Shown: piece after piece, positions 12,191 through 23,700 of the stretch
How the letters are laid out: every line of letters begins with the position of its first letter
Numbering within the stretch: the stretch's first letter is position 1
Source: Typha latifolia
Taxonomy: Eukaryota; Streptophyta; Magnoliopsida; Poales; Typhaceae
DNA length: 64,000 nucleotides
Direction: 5' to 3'
Assembly (NCBI GenBank): GCA_019914945.1
Contig: CM034105.1
Span: 5,146,001 to 5,210,000 of the forward strand
Notes under the pieces: model-generated
Databases searched by the model: none
The model's input: only the letters and a program-made list of their open reading frames with translations
What the model was told of the DNA's origin: nothing
Translations under genes and position numbers: made by a program

Positions 12191-13340
12191 TATATTTTAT
12201 AGCGGAATCGTTTGCAGACATATTCTTTCATGGTGAGTAACTATAAAATCTGGGAACCATTTGCCAGCAAAATGGCTGCCCTCCAAGCAGAGCATGCTTG
12301 GCAACTCGTGTGCCACACGATTTCTAGCCCTGTTCATGTCACCAATTAATACATATAAAAGGGAATGACTTAGAAGGAATCCTAGCATTCCTCCAAAATT
12401 GGCATAGCTCGCCACTCTCTTGACATTTTTCATGGCCATTGATGGCCTTCACCATCTTTCATAGCATCGCTAAGAACCCAGCTGGGTCTACTACTCATCT
12501 AAAAACATCCACTTTCTCTCCTACCACTCATGTCTCGATCTTCCTTAAGACTAATTCACGTGATCGAACCTTAACCTTTATCTCAAAATAGATATTCCTT
12601 TTAGGGCCCAAATCTCATAAAAATGTTATTGCTTATATATCATACTAATATTTCTCAAATATCCAATATGATACTAAACTTATTTTTCTTTATTTTTTAT
12701 TGTCATGATACCTACTTTAGAACCAATTTTCATTCACTTCTTTTCATGGATTTAACTAAGTGAATATATGACAATAAAATATTCTTTAAGCTAAATTAAT
12801 TATACCATTAAACCATTATTAATAATATGTGGACCCCAAGTTAATAAAAAATTCATGTCAAATACATGAAATTACCAACAGCCCTTACCACTCCAGACGA
12901 CTCAATCACTGAAAGCAATCACCCTTCGTCGCCGGCTCCTCTGCCACCGCTGCACAGTCTGCATGGTTCTCAAACCTAGCATACTCCCTCCATTTGAGAG
13001 AATTCATACTTGCATTCTTGCTACATCCAATTTCTCCTATTGAAACACCACCCCTTTTCGCATCTTCCAAGGTGATGCCATATCAAACAACAATCCTTCA
13101 CCCGACTCAGCATCATACTTGAAGAAGGGGTATCAAGTGTCAAACTCATCATTACTACCAAACCATACAGCTCTCGAGAACTGACACCCAAAGAATACGT
13201 GCTCTAAGGTCTCCTCTTGTTCTGGTGAATTTGGCGAGGCTGTGGGCCTCAGTTGGGACCCTTTCCCCTCCTCCGGCGAGGTCTGGAGGATTCCCATGGT
13301 CAGTGTCCTATTCGGCACCATTTGGGCCATTGAGCCCAAA
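12190..13340 (-). pseudogene. Degenerate LINE fragment (zf-RVT and RNase H-like pieces)
   Basis: On the minus strand, 13339-13133 encodes a zinc-binding reverse-transcriptase (zf-RVT) tail with EETLEHVFFGCQFSRAVWF, the usual E..HLFF.C..A..VW pattern. Further along the same strand, 12439-12197 encodes RNRVAHELPS followed by a Trp and a DF, like the end of a plant L1-type RNase H domain. Order and strand match a LINE 3' half. The two parts are separated by a repeat at 12597-12880, and stops and shifts prevent a continuous frame. This is an old relic; no poly-A tail or target duplication was recognised. Confidence 0.5.
12597..12880 (-). repeat. Dispersed repeat, possible LTR fragment, copy 2
   Basis: Second copy of the repeat at 6595-6869; the minus-strand unit begins TGTTGGTAAT. 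It interrupts the LINE relic, so it inserted after the LINE. It lies about 0.7 kb upstream of HOL copy B, whereas the other copy lies 2.3 kb upstream of HOL copy A. Confidence 0.5.
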
Positions 13341-13886
13341 GCTTTCCTTAGTCTGAGCCTACCCGATCGGGCTGGGTTGGGAACAGGCTGAGTCAGGCTT
13401 AAGCCCCTCTGGATGGACCATCTAGCCCAATCCCATTTGGGCTGTGGGCTAACTAATTTTAGCCCATTTTGGCCTGACCTGACTTGGCTTGGGCAAGCCA
13501 GCTAGGCCCAACCTCGAGCTCTTTGTGGACCTTTTCTTATTTTTTATTTATTTATTTTTTGAATATCGAAACATAGGTATTTAACTAGGCATTTTACTAG
13601 TGCCCGTCTTAGAGCTAAGCTCAAGCGAGCCAATACTGGCTCGGCTTAGCTAAGCTTGATTATATTTTGAGCTTACAAAAAGTCAGCTCAGCTTGGCTCA
13701 TTTAGAGCTCGAACTGAGCCTCGGAACCTAATGAAGTTCTTTTATATCATTACGAGTATAGTGGTAAATAAATTTAGACCAAACAATAAGGGTAATACGT
13801 TAGTTTCCCCCAAAAATTAATAAACTAAGTACGGAGGAAACGGATTCGAATCCCCCAACTCCCGCGGGAAAGAGCAAAACAAACCC
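13341..13886. other. 5' flank of ZIP4 with low-complexity repeat remnants
   Basis: No gene. 13360-13520 is rich in GGGCTGGG/TTAGCCCA words and 13605-13730 in AGCTCGGCTCA-type words, both common in old plant transposon remnants. The last ~100 bases before 13887 should be ZIP4 5'UTR and core promoter. Confidence 0.4.
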
Positions 13887-16800
13887 ATGAAGATTTCCGA
13901 GCTTTCCCCCGATCTCCGTCCTACTTCCGGCGATCCCCAACCCCTGCGCCTCCTCCTAGACGATCTCGAATCCCTCGTCAGAGAAATCGAATCCCTCAGC
14001 TCCGACGACCTCTCCTCGCCCGCGACTCTCGCCGCCGGCATCCGCCGCTACCTCTCCCGCCTCTCCTCGTTCGGCCCTCTCCCGGACTCCGCCAAGCTCC
14101 TCCTCTGGAAGTTCGCCTTCCGCCTCTGGAACGCCTGCGTCGACCTCTCCAACGCCGCCAGCCTCCTCCCTTTCTCCTCGGACGACGACAGACGCCGGCG
14201 AATCGACAATGCTGAGATCCGGCACGCGGCCGCCGATATCCTCCTTCTTGCAGGAACGCCCGCAGGAGTCCCCTCCGCGTCGCTCAAGTCTGCTTCCTTC
14301 TTCCACCGCACCGGCCTGATCTGGCACGACCTCGGCCGGCTCGACCTAGCCGCCGGATGCTTCGAGCGTGCTACCGACCTGGTCTCTGGAGCCGGAAGGA
14401 TCGCCGGAGACGAGGACGAGAGGCGGCGGCTCGTATTAGATCTCAACCTCGCAAGATCTCGAACAGCATGGGAGGCCTCCGACCGGATCCTCGCCATCGC
14501 ACTCCTGAATCGGTCCAAGACCCTCGTCGCCGGCTCGCCGGCGGTGTTTCCAGCCCTGGCCGAGCAGTACCTCCAGTTCGGCAAGCTTGAGCTGTCCAAG
14601 AAACCATCAGACGATGCCCTCAACGCCTCCGATCTGCTCGCGGAAGCACTAGATCTATGCGAGAAGGGGATCGCCGCAGCAAGCGGAGGTTCCGCCGCCG
14701 AAGCCCTAGCTCTAAGGAACTTGAAGGAGAGATGCCTCCGGTTCATGGCAGCGGAGAGGCTACAAGCGGATGACTACGAGGGGGTTCTACGCTGCGTTAG
14801 GGTTTTGCGGGCGGCGAGTGTGGCGAAGAAGGAAGGAGAGCACCCGAGCGTCGGGTACGTGGCGTTAAGGGCATGGATCGGAGCTGGGAGAATAGCGGAG
14901 GCAGAGAAGGAGCTCAAGGCTTTGGTCGCAAACAAGGAGGCGGCCGAGGGGGTAATTGTCTCGGCGGCCGAGGCGTACCTCGCAGCGGCGCCGTCGGAAG
15001 CGGCCAGGGAGGTGGTGGCTGCTCTCGCCGGCCGTTGCCGCGCCGGCGCCGCCGCGGCGGTCAGGCTGGTGAAGAGAGTCATCGACGGTGGCGGCGGCGC
15101 CGGGAGGGCGAGGGCGGTGGCGGAGCTGGCGTCGGATGAGAGAGTGGTTTCGGTGTTCGATGTTGCACCCAACGAGCGGAACGCGATGCATGCACTCCTC
15201 TGGAACAGGTGAGAGAACTCCAATTCTCTCTCTCTCTCTCTCTCTCCATATCTCTTGATTTTTATTTCTCTTTACAGTTGACTCTTTAATTTGAATGTTT
15301 GAACACAGTGGAGCGGAGCATTTCCGATCGAAGAACTACGAAATAAGCGGGGAATTATTCGAAAGGTCTCTTCTTTACGTACCGCGTGACGAGGAGAATA
15401 GATCTCGCCGCTCGAATTGCTTCAGAGTCCTTGCCCTCTGCCACCTTGCGCTCTCCCAGCTTGATCGAGCTCAAGAATTCATCGACCAAGCGAACAAAGT
15501 AAGCAATTCTCTCAAAATATCGATAAAAGCTGGAATATACACTTATTCATCTTTTCCTTCGCAGCTTGAGCCCAACATCAAGTGCGCTTTCCTTAAGGTA
15601 GCGTTTTTTTTTTCTACTTGTAACCCCAGACCAGCATATAGAAATCACGTCTTTGAGCTAACTGATACTGACCAAAAAGAATTCAGTTTAAGATCCATCT
15701 GCAGAAAAAGGACGAGAGGGAAGCCATCAAGCAGATGCAAGCAATGGTGAACTGCATCGACTTTAACCCAGAATTCCTCACCCTTTCCGCGCACGAGGCC
15801 ATGGCTTGCAAGTCTACTCCGGTGGCCATTGCTTCGTTGTTGGCTCTTCTCAATCTCTACTTCCCTGGAAATGCAATGCCGATGCCGGAGGTTGCCGTTC
15901 TCCGCAATCTCATCACCCTCCTCCACCGCAGCCCGGAACCAGAGCTCGAGATCTTAAAGTACACCAAGCGTGCTCGGGTGCGCATGGTTGAGCTAGGAGC
16001 CGAGAGTTTCTTCGGTAAGGGAGCCGTCGGGAGCCGCGAATTGAACTGGTTTGCAGGAAATTCTTGGAATATGGGTCTGAAGACCGGGAAGGAGAAGAAG
16101 TATGAGCTCTGTGCTGAGTTCTTAGAGCTGGCAGCTGAGTTCTATGAGCTCGCGGCAAGTGAAGACAACGAAGCAAATCAATCCATCGTCTGCAAATCTC
16201 TAATTATGAGTGTTGCTTGTATGCTCAATGTTGAGGAGCAAAAGGCGGCTCCTTTGCCGGACTCTGACATAAAAAAGGCCAATGATATGCTCACTAGAGC
16301 TAGTAAGGTACACTAAAATGCTAGATAATATTTTCTTCATGTTTTCGCCAATGTGATTCCTTTCATATATACGTGCAGATACTGCCCTCAATTTCATCCT
16401 CTGCTCTGGTTGTTAGTGATCAAACGGTGGAGAATTCCACCCTCTTGTTCGTGCACACCTACTTTTCCTACCAACTCCTTAACAGGGTCGATGCCAATTC
16501 ACATACCCCACAGCTCCAGCTGATCAAAAGCTATGCTGCTTCTAAAGCATGCACGCCGGATCACCTCCTCCAGCTTGGTCTCACTGCTTCTCAGGGGGCG
16601 CGGCCCAACCTTGACGTAGCTGAATTCGCCCTTAAGGCCTGCCTCTCCTCCCTCTTGACCTCGCCTTCACCAGAGTACAAGTTGATTAGCATTGCCCTCC
16701 GTAAGCTAGCCTGCCTTGCAGGATTCCATGACACTGATGGTGGCAAGAATGATCCGGCCTACGATGTGTACAAGCAAGCGCAGCAGATCATCGTGGGACT

Positions 16801-17065
16801 GAAGGATGGAGAGTATCCGGTCGAAGAGGGTAAATGGCTTGCAATGACAGCATGGAACAAGTCAGGTCTGGCGATCCATCTGCGACAGACCAGCATTGCC
16901 AGAAAATGGATGAAGATGGGGTTGGATCTCGCTCGGCATTTGAAGGGCATGGAGCAGTATAGAGTAGGTATGGAGGAGTGTTTTGCAAATTTTGAGAAGC
17001 TCTGTGGTGGCCAAGGGAGAGAAATTGAGGGAGGGAGCTGTAAATCTCAACCAGTCCTAGTATAG
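13887..17065 (+). CDS. ZIP4: ZIP4/SPO22, TPR-repeat meiotic crossover protein
   Basis: ZMM-class protein that acts on meiotic chromosome axes to promote class I crossovers and synapsis (known for rice and Arabidopsis ZIP4). Exons: 13887-15208, 15309-15498, 15565-15597, 15687-16307, 16379-17065, all with GT/AG and matching phases, giving 950 aa, close to the usual ~940. The start MKISELSPDLR is the family N-terminus. Exon 1 alone encodes 440 residues and is very GC-rich. TPR-like helical pairs recur, for example FHRTGLIWHDLGRLDLAAGCF near residue 133 and GAEHFRSKNYEISGELFERSL after the first junction. The SPO22 domain covers the middle. The two smallest introns are under 100 bp; intron 1 holds a short CT repeat. 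The gene is convergent with the hexosaminidase, with 660 bp between stop codons. Complete, with no sign of decay. Overlapping frames on the other strand in exon 1 are GC-rich shadows. Confidence 0.94.
15225..15246. repeat. (CT)n microsatellite in ZIP4 intron 1
   Basis: Run of CT dinucleotides shortly after the donor site of the first intron. Confidence 0.95.
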
Positions 17066-17725
17066 AACTACCTTTAGAGAAACCTTTGGAAACAAAGAAG
17101 ACTCTGTACAGACTACCATCATAAATCTACTATGCAACGATCAAAGTGGAAATGAAAGAATGATTCATATACTTCGTATCTCTTAGATTTTTGGGGAAAA
17201 GACTGAAGATTCGGTTTGAAATTTACTTCAGCAAATTTGTGGTAGTACAAATTTAAATCTGGAGTTAAACCCAGGAATTAGACAGAGTCACTTCAATAAA
17301 TCAACTCATCAGACTGATACTATACTGTGGACATCATACTGTATTCCTTTTTCAAATAATTGAGGTAATATTTCTAAATTTACATTAACCCATGATTTTT
17401 ATAGGTCTAAATTTACATTAACGTAAGAATTTTTATAGGTCTTTTCATTAGGGCCTATGGTTCCAGGTACTGAATGCTGGGCCGCAGTTATTTATGTTCC
17501 TTATTAATATTATACTTCAAAAAAAATCAGAAGCCATAGTTCATCCTGACAGAAGCAGATAAAATGGATGAAGAAGCAAGCATAAGCTTTTATTTTATTG
17601 CTTTAAGAGGAGTAAAAAATATGAAATATACCAATTATTCCAATATCAATACTAACTTCCCCGTGGTTTACCATTGCAAACAATATGCCACTCCGTGCCA
17701 GCTAGGAGTCCGTCAGCTAGTGATT
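17066..17725. other. Convergent 3' intergenic spacer
   Basis: Holds the 3'UTRs of ZIP4 (+) and the hexosaminidase (-). Mostly AT-rich, with a short direct repeat of CTAAATTTACATTAA at about 17374-17420. No further gene is seen. Confidence 0.5.
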
Positions 17726-20700
17726 CTACTGCAGAAGACAAGAGCCAGGTTCTGTTGGAGCTTGCCGACCGAATCCAACCAGTGGTGCAGCAGCAACCCC
17801 TCTACGATTCAGCAAGCACCGGAATCGAGCTAATCTTGCAGCAACACGATTTGGATCCTTCGCAAGCCTGCCAAGTGGAGTCCACAATCGTTCTTGTACA
17901 TGACAAAAAAGAAACAAACAGATCAATAGATTTGTAAAGCCAATGTGGGTACATCTATCAGTTCATTAAGCAGTTAACTGGAGTCCACAATGTTTCAATA
18001 AACTCAACTAGTGTGACAGGAATGTGTATACTACATAGAAGATATAGATATCATGTCTTTGATACTGTGGTTTCTTACTTAGACAAGCCGTTGAGCAACA
18101 AGAATACAGCTTTCTTTGATCTTGTTATTTCTTACTGTGAGAGCCGTTAAGCAACAAGAATACGGTTATAATGTTCATCCGGGTAACAATAACTTGGTTT
18201 CTTTTTACTTTATTGCCGTCAATCAAAGAATATTTGTGTTTCATAGCATATATTCATCAAGATAAAGTATATATCTATACAGCAAACTGTAGCTGAACCA
18301 AACTAAGGTTACATGTAGGGATTGTAAAGAATAGCTGACTTGTTTACATTCTCATAGACTATATTCAAATGCTAATAATTAGATGGCTCATACTCTAAAA
18401 AGAGAGGAGATGTAATGGTCAACCGAAAATCCCTAGTTCTAGAAGGTATGAGAGGATTATTTATGATGAAACCTTATCAATTTCAACCTATCAAGAAATT
18501 AGCAGCAATATATTACCTGCGGCTGCTGCCGCACGTGGCCAAATGGTTTGTTCAATATCTGATGCATCAATATGCTCACCCCACATGCAAACCTCACCAC
18601 CAATGACCAATTTCTGTTCTTCAGGTTTAGAGATGTTTGTGAGGGGCTCATTCATATAAAACCCCTCCCATGTGGCATCCAAATGATCCAAGTACCATTT
18701 GTCCTGGTTGCTCACAATGCACCGCAATCCAGCAGCAACCACTCTCTGAGCCACTCCACCACCAAGCCTATCAACATATAGAAGAATTTGTCATTTTCGA
18801 ATGACATATTTGATAGGAAGAATACTACATATCGTCGTACATGGTTCAGTAGCATTAGTACGAAATGCAGAATCGAAGGTACTCTGAAATATCATATGAT
18901 AGCTGTCATGATCTGAAATAGGAATCATGACCGGCAATGCATCTCAATATGCTTGAGATACACGAAGCCTTATTAATACTTTCTACATGTACGATGACAA
19001 AATAAATAAATAAAATGAAGATCTGCTTTATTAATTTTAAAACTAATTGCAATAAACATAAAACAATGTTATTGTTTTTGAGTCTCTAACGAAATAAATA
19101 AATCTTCTAATAAACAAGCTTAAAATCCAAAATAGCGGAAAAGTAAATAGGTGAATCCTAAGTGGAGGTGGAGTCCGGGTATATCTCGCTCAGTCGCCCC
19201 ACTGACTATTACTTGAGATAGATAAATAAATTTTAAAAAAAGAATCCATGAGCCAATAACTATAGCTCAGTGAGTGGAATCTACTAAAAAACTAAATAAA
19301 TTCTAAATTATATTAATGCTGAATAAGATTAACTGAAAGCAACAATATCCATAACAAGTTGCAATAAGCATGCTCTTTAAAATAATAAAAATGATAACCA
19401 TAAAGAGTCACAACTTGTAACCTTGCACAGTTTCAACGTATTAACATTTTTTCAATATTTATACTGTCATATGTCTCAATGGGTCTAAACCCTATGGATC
19501 CACATCAACTACAGTCACCTCGAGATAACGCTCAAAACTTTTTTTCATAGTTGATCCGGTTAGGGTCATCAGATGATATCACTATGTGATCAATACATTC
19601 TGTCTTTTCTATTAACCGTTGAGAGAAGTTAAAGTCACCTAGGAATTTATCATTCATCCTAGGACTGTTCCCTAACTCCGCCAGAGTCACCTAAGAAAGT
19701 CATCACAGTGATCTGATTTAAGACTTTCCCCTGGACTTTTAGATAGACTTGAGTCACCACGGAAAAATCGCAAGTGATTTATATCGAGATTGTTCTCTAA
19801 GTCATACCAATACTAGTCTCATTTTTTCTTTTCACAAATCTCAATATTTGCACAAAGTATGGTGATGCAATGAGTATAATGATTAAATGCACACAGAAAA
19901 TGTAACAATTAATTTTTGCACGTACGGATGAAAATAATAATTTTGCACACAGAAAATTTAAATGGTCCGACAAAGATATGAAATATAATAAAATAAATAT
20001 GTGAGTGAACTCACTCACTTGAGTCTAGGCAAGACAACTGAATCTCAAATCCCTAGCTCACGTGCTAAAAATCACTACCTTTAATAATAAATAACAATAA
20101 CATTTTTAATAAAAAAAATATTAAAATTTTTTTACAATTTAATTCAAAAATTATTAATTTGGACCAAAATAAGCCCAAATTAGTTGGGTTGGGCTGCAGT
20201 TGGCCCGCAGCCCAACCAACTAACACTTAAATGGATTGGGCCCAAGGCCCAATCCAATTAGCTAATGGAACCGGGTCGGGTTCCTTGGACTCGGATCCAA
20301 CCCGACCCGAATCCAAAAACTAAAAGGGAGAAGACCAGACTTGGGTTGCCCGAGTCTGTCTTCTCCAAGCTGAAAAGAGAGAGAAAAAGAGAGAGAGGGA
20401 GAAAAAGAGAGAAAAAGAGAGAAGGTGCTGGCGGTCACTACCGACGATGAACCACTAGCCGCACCCTAACCTCCCCGACACTCTCGCGACCCAGCAGACC
20501 ATGAGATTTGGAGGAGGAACCGTAGATGACGGTCGACAGCTCGACTCCATGGCCGGCGGCCATGGAGTCGTCTCCTCTACACCTCGAGTCATGAAGACTT
20601 TAGAGGAGTGCGCCTGCGACACGAGGTCGACGACGCGAGGCTTTGGCACACGAGCAATAGCGACCCGAAGCCGCCGGCCAACATGAATCGCCAGTGAAGT

Positions 20701-23700
20701 CGAAATCTCAAATTAGGTATTTCCGTTTTTCCCTATTAAACTTTAATTAAAATTTATGAGTGGGAGAGGGCTTATGGTCTCCGTTGGCTCCGGTGGTGCT
20801 CCGACAGGCCGATTCCACGGCGTGACTCCATCGGTGAGGAAGAAGAAAGCGAAAGAGGGGAGAAAGAAGAGAGAGAGATGGGGGCTGAGGTGGTTAAGCA
20901 GAGAGAGAGAGGATTAGGGTTTTTAATTTATAGATTAAAGATCCCGAATCTGAATTGGATTCAGCGAGATCTTCTGTTGCGCTTCGTCGCGTGTCGGAGA
21001 GGGAGAGGGGTGGGGCTGCACGTGCAGAGCACATGCACCCTCCTCTCTCAACCCCTGATCATTATTTTTTTTTTTTCTGGTTCTTACAATAGCAATGTTA
21101 ACCCCAATATTAATTTTGTTGACTACTTTCTCTAGGTTAAACTCATTAAAATCACTGATATATACATTTCGATGTAAATTGATCATTGCAAATGATCAAA
21201 CAGTAGTTCTGGATGCAAATTCTGGAAAAAGTAAATCAATAGGATGTTTTCTTAGCTGAAACATTGTTAGGAATATAACAGAACAAAAGTATTTTTCACA
21301 TCTTTGTCGCAAAATTCAGTTGTCAAAATGCGAAGTTGCTAACTATATGACATGAGAAGTCTTCCCATCCCTGTAAATTTTAGAACTACAAATATGATTT
21401 TCTTGTCAGTTGCATAATGTATCAAACTTTTTCGGGAAGATATCTGAGCAGAAATACCAGTTATGCACCACAGTTTTGGGGTTCAGTTTGTCTCCAAAGT
21501 GGTTGAATGTCTCCTCCCTGTGACCATAAATATGAGTATTAGAACAAGCTAGTAAGAAAGCAAAAAACTGCATATAAAAGCTTCTTACCAATTAATGATG
21601 TCATAACCATGTGATAGTGCTATCTTTTGCGCTTGTAAGACAAAAAATCTGTAGGCATCAGATCCGTTCATATGATGTTTATGCAACCTAAAGATAAAAA
21701 GATGATACGATAAGTATTGAGCATGTTGTATGATGGTCATTATACTTATTGTGATCCTAAAATGCAATAGCATGAGAAGTGGGAATTACTTCTAGAGAAT
21801 AGAAACCAAAGTAGCGGGAAATTATTGAAAGAAAGCAACCATCATACAAATCAGAAATATGAAAGAGATATGCTTAAAACTCTTTAGGTGATATGGGAAA
21901 CCTGCTTACATGATAGTGTCATAATATGTTACTAACTTATAAGGTTGATGACAACTCTGAACTTCTATTTGGTGCTTGGAACCTCTCCTATGGAGAAAAA
22001 CTATTCACATTTACTCCATGAACACTGATTTCAGAAGTATTTATAACTACGTCATGGCTACTAATTACGTTTTGCTGCAACTTGTTTCTTTGTTGCCTAC
22101 CAGTGGCCTCTTTCTTGCATGCAATTCTCTGACCAGCATAAATGCATATCATCTTTTAAATCTGTTAAGATATGCTAAATAATTTTGCATTTATTCTGTA
22201 CTATCTCTTTTATCATATTTCATAAAGATTTGGTCCTGATAATTCATCACACATCCTCAAAAACACATTGAATTTCTTCACTTATTGTGACTTCTCTTAT
22301 AACATGTATAAGGTGTCTAAGTTGAAAGTGTTGAGCTGCAAAGTTGAAACCTGAAAGCTCCTTCATAAAGAAGAAATTTTTTTTCTATTAAGCATATCAA
22401 TAGATTTCATCAACTTAAAACAAAATTGAGAATCCATGGGTAGGTTCTCCTTTTCTTCATAGATGTGCAGATGATTTTTTTTTTTCCATTTGGGTGAATT
22501 TATTAGCAGAAGACACCATGTCCAGGATAGGAAAATTTGCTCAGATTCTGCTAACTGAGTACTTGTTGTCATGAGAGTAGAATATGTAAGTTTTACAAAT
22601 ATAAGTTGCACAATTTAGAGATAAAGTCAAAATGAAAAACATAAAATAACAGAGTTCAAATAGATATACACCATTTTTTCACATGAGGTGTTGTAGTCCA
22701 GCAACCTGAAATTCGCAAATAAAAATAAATTTTAGATGTACTTAATCTACACAAAAGGATACCATTATTTTGTAATACAATCGATCTAGGATTTAATGAA
22801 AGTAAAATTTAGAGGATTTTTTCTGGAAAGAATTAATCAGAAATAGTGGGTACCACAAAAAGAATAATTATGATAAGGCATTGTGCATAAAAGGACATTA
22901 TTATGAGGAAGTAATGCAAACAAAAGGTTTAGGAAGCTCACCTGTGTTGACTTCATCACCTCCCAAGTGAACAAACTTGAACTTGAAAACCTTGCTGTAA
23001 TCTGCAAAATAACCAAAAAAGAAAGCAATTAGTTCATTAAAGAAAGAAAAACAATTGGTTTTCCTAGAACTAACAGGAAGAGATCATTGTACTTATGCAT
23101 TTTTATAACCATAGAACAGAATTGTTCAAGTAAAGATTTCAGAAACAACTTTGATAATTCTTCTATTGAAGTGAGAGGTTAGTTTCCAATATGACAATTT
23201 TACGAGAGGAAGTTACCAATATTCAGTTCTACGAAGTCCTACTATAATGAAATTTTTATCTAGCGATATGATATTGAGCATCAGTATAAATCAACTACCA
23301 GATGCTTCATTTTCGACTTCCATGAAGTGTTTGATTCTTGTATATGGTACATAACTTAGTACCACATATCATCAGAAAATGGTGACTGGTGACATCAGAA
23401 TTACATGACAAGATCTAGTATTTTAATATTGGATGAAGGCTTTGTAATTGTGTGAATCTATTTGACACTTGTAGTTGTCACAATTAAGTAATGAATAAGT
23501 CCATCCACACATTCTTACACATATATCTATAGTTTCCCTGTATATGTCAATGCTGGATTGCCAGATGCTTGCTTTACAGTTGAAAGAAGTAGAAGATACA
23601 CAACAGCAATGGTATATCACCTGAAAGAATTCCATCAAGTACTTTAAAAGAAAATTCATTGCTGACATCAAGTGGTTCTTGGCAGTTAGATGATGGCCAT

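Noticed and set aside
13840..13870. GGATTCGAATCCCCC, like a tRNA B-box
   Set aside because: No A-box, no acceptor or anticodon stem can be formed around it, and it sits in the ZIP4 5' flank.
13956..14746. Long minus-strand frames (123 and 232 aa) over ZIP4 exon 1
   Set aside because: They are shadow frames in GC-rich coding sequence; the plus-strand frame matches ZIP4 and joins correctly to four more exons.
14774..15223. 149-aa minus-strand frame
   Set aside because: Same reason: low-complexity Ala/Pro/Thr shadow of ZIP4 exon 1.
20265..20686. Short frames near a purine-rich tract
   Set aside because: They are inside the HEXO-intron solo LTR and rest on low-complexity GA-rich sequence.
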